Source: an uncultured Aquincola sp.
Lineage (GTDB): Bacteria; Pseudomonadota; Gammaproteobacteria; Burkholderiales; Burkholderiaceae
DNA: 22,413 nt
Direction: 5' to 3'
NCBI GenBank assembly: GCA_937883885.1
Contig: CAKZXL010000291.1
Location: 1-22,413, forward strand
Shown in pieces: positions 7,901 through 15,197 of this stretch (positions are counted from its first letter, which is position 1; each line of letters begins with the position of its first letter). The notes beneath the pieces are model-generated. The model worked only from the letters and a program-made list of their open reading frames with translations, had not been told where the DNA came from and searched no databases. The position numbers and the translations under genes were made by a program.

Positions 7901-9376
7901 TTCCTGTACTGCGACAAGGCCTTCGGCATGGTGCCGCTGGAAGAGCTGCTGGCCGGCCACGGCCTGCGCAGCCACACCGTGCGCCAGTTCGGCCACGACT
8001 TCTCGCACCACCACTGCCGGGTGTGGCTGCAGGGCTTGCGCGCGCTGCGCGGCGACGCCGCAGCAAAGCCCTTGCAGCTGGACGGCCCCGCCTTCGACGA
8101 AGCGCAGGAGCTGCAGCGGCTGGCCCAGGCGCAGAACGCCTTCTCGCTGTTCACCGCGCACACCCTGCGCGCGCTGCTGGCCTGGCACCGCGGCGAGGCC
8201 GATGCCTGCTGGGCCGCCTGCCAGCAGGCGCTGCCGCTGGCCGCCAACGGCACCGCCACCGTGCTGTCCATCGACCTGCTGGTGCTGGCCGCCCTGAGCG
8301 CGCCGGCCGACCCGGCCGGCAGCCACCGCGAGCAGCTGGCGGTGTGGGCGCAGGCGGCCCCGGTGAACGTGGCCCACAAGCTGCAGCTGGTGCAGGCGGT
8401 GCAGGCGGCCCGCGCCGGCGAGCTGGACGCGGCGCTGGGCCTCTTCGAGCGTGCGCGCCAGGGCGCCCAGGCCGGCGGCTTCCTGCGCGACCAGCTGCTG
8501 ATCGAGCAGGCCTGCAGCGAAGCCCTGCTCGAGGGCGGCCAGCGCGAGGCCGCGCAGCACTGGTTCAGCCTGGCCTGGGCCAGCGGCCTGCGCTGGGGCG
8601 CGCTGGCGGTGGTCGAGCGGCTGCTGGCGCGGCATGCGCAGCGCATGGCGGCGCTGGAACGCGCCGCCACCGGCGCCCGGCCCACCGGCAGCGCCATCGA
8701 CCTGGCCCGCGTGAGCCACGACATGCGCACGCCGCTGGGCGGGGTGATGGGACTCACGGCCATGCTGCTGGCTTCCAACCTCAACGAACGGCAGCGCCGA
8801 CTGGCCATGCTCACCAAGGCCTCGGCCGAGTCGCTGCTGGGTCTGGTCAACGACATCATGGACCTGGGCGAAATGGCCCACGGCCAGCTGCGCCTGCACC
8901 CCGGGCCAGTGCAGCTGCGCGAGCTGGCGCTGGCGTTGGCGGAGCTGTTCCAGCTGCAGCATTCGTCGGGCCGGGTGGCGCTGCGGGTGCACATCGCCGA
9001 CGACGTGCCCCCCACGCTGCAGGCCGATGGCCAGCGGCTGCGCCAGGTGCTGACCAACTTCCTGGGCAATGCCTTCAAGTTCACCCAGAGCGGCCACATC
9101 GAGCTGCGCATCGAGACGGTGGCGGGCGGCGAGCGGGTCAGGCTGAGCGTGACGGACACCGGCCCCGGCATCGCGGCCGAGGAGCAGCAGCACATCTTCA
9201 AGGCCTTCTACCAATCGGCCAGCGGCGCGGCCCACTGCGCCAGTGCCAGCTCGGGCATGGGCCTGGCGGTGAGCAAGGGCATCGTGGAGGCGATGGGCGG
9301 GCGCATCGGCCTGCGCAGCGCGCCCGGTGAAGGCAGCAGCTTCTGGTGCGAGCTGCCGCTGGCGCCGCCGCCCTGA
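4976..9376 (+). CDS. Multidomain sensor: pseudokinase, AAA ATPase, helical repeats, histidine kinase
   Basis: This 1466-residue protein has no membrane segment, so it is probably cytoplasmic. Residues about 50-220 resemble the C-lobe of a serine/threonine kinase, but the catalytic loop reads His118-Gly-Arg-Leu-Ser-Pro-Glu-Thr (canonical Asp, Lys and Asn replaced) and the DFG position reads Asp139-Leu-Asp, so it looks inactive. An AAA/NACHT-like ATPase follows, with Walker A Gly293 to Lys299-Thr300 and Walker B Asp423-Asp424 (then Leu-Gln-Trp-Ala-Asp). Residues about 690-1220 are helical and TPR-like. The C-terminus is a histidine kinase: His1248 in Ser-His-Asp-Met-Arg-Thr-Pro-Leu, N-box Asn1365, G1 box Asp1394-Thr-Gly-Pro-Gly, G2 box near Gly1427. 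There is no receiver domain and no response regulator gene nearby, so its partner is elsewhere. Large kinase-AAA-HK sensors of this order are known in bacteria; the signal is unknown. Confidence 0.85.
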   Translation: MHALPGWPLLLNWQFAQEGAIVCRVCKVGWSFAERVQRACLRRHALLSAALDGAGCPRPLALQADAHGLLYRESLDLDAWPETLAAQATAPAPQADVLALALALGRVLQSLERHGIVHGRLSPETVLWQPVSAQAWLTDLDHGGFVRATDPAHPLPAAAADLAALGGLLAWRLTGDRSWLQAPAPGATDEPLARLQALPVDGFMRQVLLALWQAGGPGGFRSAQALCQVLVRGTAHNGALALGRPACWQLPADRIGRAHESDRMLQALAAADRRRDACSAASSAQPVLAVVEGQSGIGKTSVVQAACQAMRALGARVAAGKFNQYGSQSPLAPLLGALDEALAGCGLLLPAAREAVAGAIRAELGAMAGVLTPALPWLAQLIGPQAPAPELGGDASRIRFELALRRLVVALTAGDAPLVLFIDDLQWADPRSLELMESLLAEPRMGSLLVLCAYRSEAVDDDHPLHHWLARLQATAGLDLRRIPVQAWTADDITALLAAAGAGAGQPIDQAAALLARQGEGNPFKTLQLLRAAEQFGAIAPDAHGRGWQVDLARLADLSAYRSTAELVQARLHTLPEATQSTLSDAAHLGAAWSVDSLAAGRGSSALQVCRDLAPALSAGLLLPADDETATDPALGLRFLHDAVQQAAYERITPARRDALRVRLGAGLLQHAVEEGRLNQFLFTIVQQFNDVQQTPAGGLDPATAAQLNERAGQLASAKGATGEALNYFLRAVQARRLQPDEAGSAQAFALYRRAAEVACAAARFDVAEDLLQQAADHQPDALESARIDELRLLILLARNRLAEALQLGQQTLAALGVPLLSLADAAAWPDVPAALPDVAPQAGNPRVDCAHRLLVALTPCAYITSFEMYARVIRTMIGLAVQWPASDWTALAWTNYGLTLCGMGRPQAAFEASEVALALLPRLQHPPLGCKVRVLCLGFLRHWRLPLHEQLAPMLQAYEDCQVAGDQEYLGYAAFLYCDKAFGMVPLEELLAGHGLRSHTVRQFGHDFSHHHCRVWLQGLRALRGDAAAKPLQLDGPAFDEAQELQRLAQAQNAFSLFTAHTLRALLAWHRGEADACWAACQQALPLAANGTATVLSIDLLVLAALSAPADPAGSHREQLAVWAQAAPVNVAHKLQLVQAVQAARAGELDAALGLFERARQGAQAGGFLRDQLLIEQACSEALLEGGQREAAQHWFSLAWASGLRWGALAVVERLLARHAQRMAALERAATGARPTGSAIDLARVSHDMRTPLGGVMGLTAMLLASNLNERQRRLAMLTKASAESLLGLVNDIMDLGEMAHGQLRLHPGPVQLRELALALAELFQLQHSSGRVALRVHIADDVPPTLQADGQRLRQVLTNFLGNAFKFTQSGHIELRIETVAGGERVRLSVTDTGPGIAAEEQQHIFKAFYQSASGAAHCASASSGMGLAVSKGIVEAMGGRIGLRSAPGEGSSFWCELPLAPPP

Positions 9377-9387
9377 ATCGGGCCACG

Positions 9388-9400
9388 GCCGCCACGCGGC
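9388..9400. terminator. Small hairpin between convergent genes
   Basis: GCCGC (9388-9392), a 3-base loop and GCGGC (9396-9400) lie in the 24-base gap between the kinase stop and the LysR stop. No T-tract follows on either strand, so an intrinsic terminator is only possible. Confidence 0.3.
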
Positions 9401-10372
9401 TCAGGTGGGCGCCACCTCCGCGCCGGCCAGCCCGCGGATCACCTCCATGAAGGCCAGCGTCGCGGTGCTGGGCGGCTCGCCCTGCAGCGTGATCAGGCCG
9501 TAGTCGGGCATGCGCTCGGGCAGGTCGGCGGCAATGCGCGTGAGCAGCCCGCGGCGCACGAACTTGTCCACCAGCGCCGCCGGCTGCAGCGACAGCATGT
9601 GAGTGCTTTGCAGCAGCTCCAGCGCGAACAGGAAGGACGGCGTCTCGACGATGCCGGAGGTGAGCGACAGGCCGGTACTGCTGAAGATCTCGTCCGACAC
9701 CTTGCGCAGCGCGGTGGACGCCGGATACAGGATCCACGGCCAGTTGGACAGCTCGGCCAGCCCCGGCGCCTGCGGCCCGCGCAGCGGATGGTGCACGCCG
9801 GCGGTGATCTGCAGGCTTTCGCCGGCCAGGCGTTCGTACTGGAACTGGTCGCGCTGCGCCTCGTCGGTGAAGCGGCCGATCATCACGTCGATCTTGCGCT
9901 CGGCCAGCCACACGATGAGCTGGTCGCTGCTTTGCTCCAGCACCTTGACCACCAGCAGCGGGCGCAGCCGCTGCAGCTCGGCCACCGCCGCGATCAGCAG
10001 GTGCGCGGCCGAGCCCGAGATGGCGCCGATCGAAAGGTGGCCATGCCCCCCCTGCTTGAGCGTGCTGAATTCGTCGACGAATTTGCGGTGCCCGTCGAGC
10101 GCCGCATGGGCATAACGCAAAGTGAAGAGTCCGAGCTCATTCGGCCGCATGCCGCGCGGCAAACGGTCGAACAGCCGCGCCGCCAGCATTTCTTCGATGT
10201 CCATCAGAACCTTGGTGGCAGCCGGCTGCGTTATGTGCATTTGCTCTGCCGTTAAACGCAGATTGCGCGTTTTTCCCAGGATGTCGAGGAACTGCAGATG
10301 ACGGAAGCGCAGCCGCGCGACCTGGGCCATCACCAAGGGTTTTCCAGAATCTGATTCGCTACTCATCACCAT
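9401..10372 (-). CDS. LysR-family regulator, GbpR-like
   Basis: This 323-residue protein has an N-terminal winged helix-turn-helix at about residues 20-80 (Leu-Thr-Ala-Glu-Gln-Met-His-Ile-Thr-Gln-Pro-Ala-Ala and following), then a LysR effector-binding region. The wording of the DNA-binding part resembles GbpR, the regulator of a sugar-binding protein gene in Azospirillum, and related aromatic or sugar-acid regulators. It is transcribed away from dctP across a 111-base gap, the classic LysR arrangement, so it probably controls the dctP-xylD-xylX-dctQM genes in response to a pentose, pentonate or pathway intermediate (inference). The first ATG (10372) has no clear ribosome binding site; ATGs at 10366 and 10330 are alternatives, the last still ahead of the helix-turn-helix. 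Confidence 0.85.
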   Translation of the reverse strand: MVMSSESDSGKPLVMAQVARLRFRHLQFLDILGKTRNLRLTAEQMHITQPAATKVLMDIEEMLAARLFDRLPRGMRPNELGLFTLRYAHAALDGHRKFVDEFSTLKQGGHGHLSIGAISGSAAHLLIAAVAELQRLRPLLVVKVLEQSSDQLIVWLAERKIDVMIGRFTDEAQRDQFQYERLAGESLQITAGVHHPLRGPQAPGLAELSNWPWILYPASTALRKVSDEIFSSTGLSLTSGIVETPSFLFALELLQSTHMLSLQPAALVDKFVRRGLLTRIAADLPERMPDYGLITLQGEPPSTATLAFMEVIRGLAGAEVAPT

Positions 10373-10483
10373 TTGGAATGGATGCTAGCGAAAAAGTCAG
10401 TGGACCGGACGGGGGTGCCCCCCTAGCCTTCAGCCCCACCAACAAGGCCCCCCAGAAGGCCATCACCTCTTCCGGAGACATCC
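10373..10483. promoter_or_regulatory. Divergent promoter region between the LysR gene and dctP
   Basis: This gap must hold the start signals for both directions. Visible structures are GCTAGC (10384-10389), a GC palindrome GGGGG-TG-CCCCC (10411-10422), and a loose inverted pair TTCCA (10342-10346, inside the LysR gene) and TGGAA (10374-10378). A GGAGA ribosome binding site lies at 10474-10478 before the dctP ATG. No -35/-10 pair can be named with confidence. Confidence 0.45.
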
Positions 10484-11503
10484 ATGCAGTTCAAGTCCCT
10501 CGCCCTTGCCGCCGCCCTGCTCACCGCACTGGCCAGCCCCGTGTCCGCCCAGGTCAAGGAACATGTGTTCAAGATCGGCACCGGCCTCAGCGAAGACCAT
10601 CCGCAGGCCATGGCGCTCAAGCACTTCGGCGAGCAGCTGGCCGCCAAGAGCGGCGGCAAGCTGTCGGCCCGCGTGTACGCCAGCGGCTCGCTGGGCAACG
10701 ACGTGAGCATGACCTCGGCCCTGCGCGGCGGCACGCTGGAGATGACCATCCCCGACAGCTCCACGCTGGTCACGCTGGTCAAGCCCTTCGGCGTGCTCAA
10801 CCTACCGCTGACCTTCAACAACGAGCAGGAGGCCGACGCGGTGCTGGACGGCCCCTTCGGCCAGAAGCTGCTGGCCAAGCTGCCCGAGAAGGGCCTGATC
10901 GGCCTGGGCTTCTGGGAGAACGGCTTTCGCCACGTCACCAACTCGCGCCGGCCGATCAACAAGGCCGACGACCTCAGCGGCCTGAAGCTGCGCGTCATCC
11001 AGAGCCCGCTGTTCCTCGACACCTTCAGCGCGCTGGGTGCCAATGCCACGCCCATGCCCTTCACCGAGCTGTATTCGGCGATGGAACAGGCCGCGGTGGA
11101 CGGCCAGGAGAACCCGCCGGCCACCATCCTGGCCAGCAAGTTCTACGAGGTGCAGAAGCACCTGGTGCTGTCGCGGCACATGTACAGCGCCTGGGTGCTG
11201 CTGATGTCCAAGAAGACCTGGGACGGGCTGTCGGCCGACGAGCAGAAGATCGTCAGCGATGCCGCGCGTGAAGCCACGCTGTACGAGCGCAAGACCATCC
11301 GCGCCTTCTCCAACACCGCGCTGGCCGACCTGAAGAAGGCCGGCATGCAGATCACCGAGCTGCCGGCGGCCGAGCAGGCCAAGATGCGCACCAAGCTGCA
11401 GCCGGTGCTGGCCAAGTTCAGCAAGGAATTCGGCGAAGACACCACCGCCGAGATGAACAGCGAACTGGCCAAGGCGCGCGGCGCCGCGGGCGCGGCCAAG
11501 TAA
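10484..11503 (+). CDS. dctP: TRAP transporter substrate-binding protein, DctP family
   Basis: This 339-residue protein has a clear signal peptide (Met-Gln-Phe-Lys, hydrophobic core, cleavage after Val-Ser-Ala near residue 22) and should work in the periplasm. It shows DctP features: an early Gly-Leu-Ser-Glu-Asp-His-Pro block, the Leu-Lys-Leu-Arg-Val segment with Arg170, and Met-Glu-Gln-Ala-Ala-Val-Asp-Gly-Gln-Glu-Asn-Pro-Pro. In known DctP proteins that Arg binds the carboxylate of the ligand, so an acidic sugar such as a pentonate is more likely than a neutral sugar. It delivers substrate to the DctQ/DctM membrane subunits encoded after xylX. A GGAGA ribosome binding site precedes the ATG. 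The start, length and fold are well supported; the exact substrate is inferred from neighbours. Confidence 0.92.
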   Translation: MQFKSLALAAALLTALASPVSAQVKEHVFKIGTGLSEDHPQAMALKHFGEQLAAKSGGKLSARVYASGSLGNDVSMTSALRGGTLEMTIPDSSTLVTLVKPFGVLNLPLTFNNEQEADAVLDGPFGQKLLAKLPEKGLIGLGFWENGFRHVTNSRRPINKADDLSGLKLRVIQSPLFLDTFSALGANATPMPFTELYSAMEQAAVDGQENPPATILASKFYEVQKHLVLSRHMYSAWVLLMSKKTWDGLSADEQKIVSDAAREATLYERKTIRAFSNTALADLKKAGMQITELPAAEQAKMRTKLQPVLAKFSKEFGEDTTAEMNSELAKARGAAGAAK

Positions 11504-11520
11504 GCCGGCCTGCCTTTGCC

Positions 11521-11551
11521 GGGGCGGCCCTGCCGACGCCCCTTCTTTCCT
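11521..11551 (+). terminator. Possible attenuator or partial terminator after dctP
   Basis: GGGGCG (11521-11526), a 10-base loop and CGCCCC (11537-11542) are followed by TTCTTTCCT. A smaller CCGGC/GCCGG pair lies just before. A leaky terminator here would let the binding-protein gene be expressed above the downstream enzyme and permease genes, a common arrangement in transport operons. Confidence 0.4.
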
Positions 11552-11573
11552 GCCCTTTCTCTTCGACCACGCC

Positions 11574-13355
11574 ATGGACAACCCGGCTGGGCGGCGCTTT
11601 CGCTCGCGCGATTGGTTCGCCGATCCCCAACGCTCCGACATGACCGCGCTCTACCTCGAGCGCTTCATGAACTACGGACTGACCCCTGAAGAGCTGCGCT
11701 CGGGCCGGCCCATCATCGGCATTGCACAGACGGGCAGCGACCTGTCGCCCTGCAACCGCATCCACCTGGAACTGGCGCGGCGTGTGCGCGACGGCATCCG
11801 CGACGCCGGCGGCATTCCGATGGAATTCCCGGTGCACCCCATCTTCGAAAACTGCCGCCGCCCCACCGCAGCCCTCGACCGCAACCTGGCCTACCTGGGC
11901 CTGGTGGAGGTGCTGTACGGCTACCCCATCGACGCGGTGGTGCTGACCACCGGCTGCGACAAGACCACACCGGCCGGCATCATGGCCGCCTGCACCGTGG
12001 ACATCCCGGCCATCGTGCTGTCGGGCGGGCCCATGCTGGACGGCTGGCACGACAACCAGCTGGTGGGCTCGGGCACGGTGATCTGGCGCAGCCGCCGGCA
12101 GCTGGCCGCCGGCGAGATCGACGAGGACGAATTCCTGCAGCGCGCCTGCAGCAGCGCGCCTTCGGCCGGCCACTGCAACACCATGGGCACCGCCTCGACC
12201 ATGAACGCGGTGGCCGAGGCGCTGGGCCTGTCGCTGCCCGGCTGCGCGGCCATTCCGGCGCCTTACCGCGAACGCGGGCAGATGGCGTACGAGACCGGCC
12301 GCCGCATCGTGGGCATGGCGCATGAAGACCTGCGGCCTTCGCGCATCCTCACCCGCGAGAGCTTCCTCAATGCGCTGTCGGTGGTCAGCTGCGCGGGTGG
12401 CTCCAGCAATGCGCAGGTGCACATCATGGCCATGGCCCGCCATGCCGGCGTGGACCTGCGGCCCGAAGACTGGACCGAGCAGGCCTACGACCTGCCGCTG
12501 CTGCTGGACATGCAGCCGGCCGGCCGCTTCCTGGGCGAGCGTTTCTTCCGCGCCGGCGGCGTGCCCGCGCTGATGTGGGAGCTGCAGCAGGCCGGCCGCC
12601 TGCATGGCGATTGCGCCAGCGTCACCGGCCGCAGCGTGGCCCAGAACATCGAGGGCCGCCAGGCGACTGACCGCGAGGTGATCCGGCCCTTTGCCGAGCC
12701 GCTGATGGACAAGGCCGGCTTTCTGGTGCTCCGGGGCAACCTGTTCGACTTCGGCATCATGAAGACGTCGGTCATCTCGCCGCGCTTTCGTGAGCGCTAC
12801 CTGAGCCGCCCCGGCCAGGAAGGCGTGTTCGAGGCGCGTGCCATCGTGTTCGACGGCGCCGACGACTACCACGCCCGCATCAACGACCCGGCGCTGGCCA
12901 TCGACGAAGGCTGCATCCTGGTGATGCGCGGCGCCGGCCCCATCGGCTGGCCCGGCTCGGCCGAGGTGGTGAACATGCAGCCGCCCGATGCATTGATCCA
13001 GCGCGGCATCCAGACCCTGCCCACGCTGGGCGACGGCCGCCAGTCGGGCACCGCCGACAGCCCCTCCATCCTCAACGTGTCGCCCGAAAGCGCGGTGGGC
13101 GGGGGCCTGAGCTGGCTGCAGACCGGCGACCGCCTGCGCATCGACCTCAACGCCGGCCGCTGCGATGCGCTGGTGCCGCCCGAGGAGATCGAGCGCCGCC
13201 GGCGCGAGCTGCCGCCACCGCCGGTGCCGGCCAGCCAGTCGCCCTGGGAAGAGATCTACCGCAGCCACACCGGCCAGCTGGTGGACGGCGCCACGCTGGA
13301 CATGGCCCTGAAGTACCGCCGCATCGCCGAGCGCACGCCGCGCCACAACCACTAG
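11574..13355 (+). CDS. xylD: D-xylonate dehydratase (IlvD/Edd family)
   Basis: This 593-residue enzyme should convert D-xylonate to 2-keto-3-deoxy-D-xylonate with loss of water, in the cytoplasm. It reads as a close relative of Caulobacter XylD from near the N-terminus (Arg-Arg-Phe-Arg-Ser-Arg-Asp-Trp-Phe) to the final Pro-Arg-His-Asn-His. The iron-sulfur ligand cysteines expected for this branch are present: Cys60 (Ser-Pro-Cys-Asn-Arg), Cys128 (Thr-Gly-Cys-Asp-Lys) and Cys201 (Gly-His-Cys-Asn-Thr). Lys130 follows the second Cys and the Gly-Thr-Ala-Asp-Ser-Pro-Ser block supplies the catalytic-serine region. The ATG at 11574 has a weak ribosome binding site, but the conserved N-terminal block begins at residue 7, so the later Met23 is too short. 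L-arabinonate or D-fuconate dehydratases are relatives, but the adjacent xylX favours xylonate. Confidence 0.9.
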   Translation: MDNPAGRRFRSRDWFADPQRSDMTALYLERFMNYGLTPEELRSGRPIIGIAQTGSDLSPCNRIHLELARRVRDGIRDAGGIPMEFPVHPIFENCRRPTAALDRNLAYLGLVEVLYGYPIDAVVLTTGCDKTTPAGIMAACTVDIPAIVLSGGPMLDGWHDNQLVGSGTVIWRSRRQLAAGEIDEDEFLQRACSSAPSAGHCNTMGTASTMNAVAEALGLSLPGCAAIPAPYRERGQMAYETGRRIVGMAHEDLRPSRILTRESFLNALSVVSCAGGSSNAQVHIMAMARHAGVDLRPEDWTEQAYDLPLLLDMQPAGRFLGERFFRAGGVPALMWELQQAGRLHGDCASVTGRSVAQNIEGRQATDREVIRPFAEPLMDKAGFLVLRGNLFDFGIMKTSVISPRFRERYLSRPGQEGVFEARAIVFDGADDYHARINDPALAIDEGCILVMRGAGPIGWPGSAEVVNMQPPDALIQRGIQTLPTLGDGRQSGTADSPSILNVSPESAVGGGLSWLQTGDRLRIDLNAGRCDALVPPEEIERRRRELPPPPVPASQSPWEEIYRSHTGQLVDGATLDMALKYRRIAERTPRHNH

Positions 13356-13377
13356 ACCCGCACGAGGAACGCTTTTC

Positions 13378-14592
13378 ATGACTGCAACGACAACGGCCAT
13401 GCCGGCACGCACCGATGGCCTGCATCCCGTGCTGCCGCGGGACGGCCTGGCCGGCACCCTGGTGGGCCGCGTGTGGCGCCCTGGCGCACCGGCCGGCCCG
13501 GCGGTGGTGGCGCTGCGCGCCGACGGCGTGTTCGACCTGAGCGAACAGTTCCCGACCATGAGCACGCTGCTGGAGGTGGCCCAGCCGGCGCAGGCGGTGA
13601 GTGCCTTGATCGGCGAGCGCCTGTGCAGCGTCGAGGCGCTGCTGGACAACAGCCGGCCCGAGGGCCGCGACGACAGCCAGCCCTGGCTGCTGGCGCCCTG
13701 CGACCTGCAGGTGGTCAAGGCCGCGGGCGTGACGTTTGCGGCCAGCATGATCGAGCGGGTGATCGAAGAGCAGGCCGGCGGCGATGCCAGCCGCGCCGAG
13801 GGCCTGCGCGCGCAGGTGCAAGCCCTCATCGGCGACAGCCTGTCCAACATCCGCCCCGGCTCGCCGCAGGCGATGGCGCTCAAGCAGCTGCTGCAGGAGC
13901 GCAAGCTCTGGTCGCAGTACCTGGAAGTGGGCATCGGGCCCGATGCCGAGGTGTTCACCAAGGCGCCGGTGCTGGCCTCGATGGGCCATGGCCAGGACAT
14001 CGGCATCCGCGCCGATTCGCAGTGGAACAACCCCGAGCCCGAGGTGGTGCTGGCCGTCAACAGCCGCGGCGGCATCGTGGGCGCCGCGCTGGGCAACGAC
14101 GTGAACCTGCGCGACATCGAAGGCCGCAGCGCACTGCTGCTGGGCAAGGCCAAGGACAACAACGCGTCGTGTGCCATCGGCCCGTTCATCCGCCTCTTCG
14201 ACCACACCTTCGGGCTGGCGCAGCTGCGCAGCGAGACGGTGCACCTGGAAGTGGCCGGCACCGACGACTTCACGCTGCGCGGCATCAACACCATGGCCAG
14301 CATCAGCCGCGACCCGGCCGACCTGGTGGCGCAGACCCTGGCCTGCCACCAGTACCCCGACGGCTTCATGCTGTTCCTGGGCACGCTGTTCGCGCCCACC
14401 GAAGACCGCGACCAGCCCGGCGGCGGCTTCACCCACAAGCTGGGCGACGTGGTCACCATCCAGAGCCAGTGGCTGGGCAGCCTGCGCAACCGCGTGACGC
14501 ATTGCGAGACGGCGCCGCCCTGGCGCTTCGGCCTGCGGGCCTTCATCGGCAACCTGGCCGCCCGCGGGCTGCTGGAAGGGGTTCGGCTGTGA
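13378..14592 (+). CDS. xylX: 2-keto-3-deoxy-D-pentonate dehydratase (FAH family)
   Basis: This 404-residue fumarylacetoacetate-hydrolase-family protein matches Caulobacter XylX in order and wording: Lys-Ala-Ala-Gly-Val-Thr-Phe-Ala, Ser-Gln-Tyr-Leu-Glu-Val, Gly-Pro-Asp-Ala-Glu-Val-Phe-Thr-Lys, Asn-Asn-Pro-Glu-Pro-Glu and Gly-Asn-Asp-Val-Asn-Leu-Arg-Asp. Glu220, Glu222 and Asp241 sit where FAH enzymes hold their divalent metal. The XylX reaction dehydrates 2-keto-3-deoxy-D-xylonate (or the L-arabinonate equivalent) to alpha-ketoglutarate semialdehyde, the Weimberg route. It begins 22 bases after xylD, with GAGGA at 13364-13368 as ribosome binding site. Its stop overlaps the GTG start of dctQ, which couples pathway and transporter. 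The next enzyme, semialdehyde dehydrogenase, is not in the window. Confidence 0.9.
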   Translation: MTATTTAMPARTDGLHPVLPRDGLAGTLVGRVWRPGAPAGPAVVALRADGVFDLSEQFPTMSTLLEVAQPAQAVSALIGERLCSVEALLDNSRPEGRDDSQPWLLAPCDLQVVKAAGVTFAASMIERVIEEQAGGDASRAEGLRAQVQALIGDSLSNIRPGSPQAMALKQLLQERKLWSQYLEVGIGPDAEVFTKAPVLASMGHGQDIGIRADSQWNNPEPEVVLAVNSRGGIVGAALGNDVNLRDIEGRSALLLGKAKDNNASCAIGPFIRLFDHTFGLAQLRSETVHLEVAGTDDFTLRGINTMASISRDPADLVAQTLACHQYPDGFMLFLGTLFAPTEDRDQPGGGFTHKLGDVVTIQSQWLGSLRNRVTHCETAPPWRFGLRAFIGNLAARGLLEGVRL

Positions 14593-15194
14593 GCCTGCTG
14601 GACGCCGTCATCCAGCGCTTCTGCCGCGCCATCGACCTGCTGATCGCCGCCGCGCTGGCGGTGATGGTGGTGCTGGTGTTCGGCAACGTGGTGCTGCGCT
14701 ATGCCTTCAACTCGGGCATCGCCGTCAGTGAAGAGGTCGCGCGCTGGCTGTTCGTGTGGCTGTGCTTCATGGGCGCGGTGGCCGCGCTGAAGGAAGGCGG
14801 CCACCTGGGCACCGACATGCTGGTGGGCCGCCTGCCGGTGCGCGGCAAACGGCTGTGCCTGGTGCTGGGCCATGTGCTCATGCTCTACATCACCTGGCTG
14901 TTCTTCCAGGGCAGCTGGCAGCAGGCCGCCATCAACATGGACGTGGAAGCACCCGTCACCGGTGCGCCGGTGGCCCTCTTCTATGCCACGGGCGTGTTCT
15001 TTTCCGTGTGCGCCGGTGCGCTGCTGCTGCTGCAGCTGGCGCGTGCACTCACCGGCCGCCTGCGCGAGAGCGAGCTGGTGATGGTCAAGGAATCGGAAGA
15101 ACAGGCCGAGCTGGAAAGCCTGCAGGCCGAACTGGCCCGCGGCGATGCGCAGCCCGGCCAAGCCCACCCAGCCCCCTCATCGATCGGCCGCTGA
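14589..15194 (+). CDS. dctQ: TRAP transporter small permease, DctQ family
   Basis: This 201-residue protein starts at the GTG of a GTGA overlap with the xylX stop; GGAAGGGG at 14574-14581 is the likely ribosome binding site. It has four hydrophobic segments, at about residues 17-38, 50-66, 90-112 and 127-152, typical of DctQ. The second contains Val-Ser-Glu-Glu-Val-Ala-Arg-Trp-Leu-Phe-Val-Trp and is followed by Lys-Glu-Gly-Gly-His-Leu-Gly-Thr-Asp, both DctQ signatures. The C-terminal 40 or so residues form a charged Glu-rich tail that may be a short coiled coil in the cytoplasm; this is longer than in many DctQ proteins. The protein pairs with DctM to form the membrane part of the sodium- or proton-driven TRAP importer. 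Confidence 0.9.
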   Translation: MSLLDAVIQRFCRAIDLLIAAALAVMVVLVFGNVVLRYAFNSGIAVSEEVARWLFVWLCFMGAVAALKEGGHLGTDMLVGRLPVRGKRLCLVLGHVLMLYITWLFFQGSWQQAAINMDVEAPVTGAPVALFYATGVFFSVCAGALLLLQLARALTGRLRESELVMVKESEEQAELESLQAELARGDAQPGQAHPAPSSIGR

Positions 15195-15197
15195 ACC

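Noticed and set aside
4916..9235. Antisense open frame of 1439 codons opposite the kinase gene
   Set aside because: Its product is low-complexity Gln/Gly/Arg/His-rich sequence with no domain, as expected of the reverse of a high-GC gene; the sense strand has full ATPase and histidine kinase motifs.
11418..15167. Antisense open frame of 1249 codons across xylD, xylX and dctQ
   Set aside because: It covers three convincing sense genes and its translation is compositional noise rich in His, Ala, Gly and Arg.
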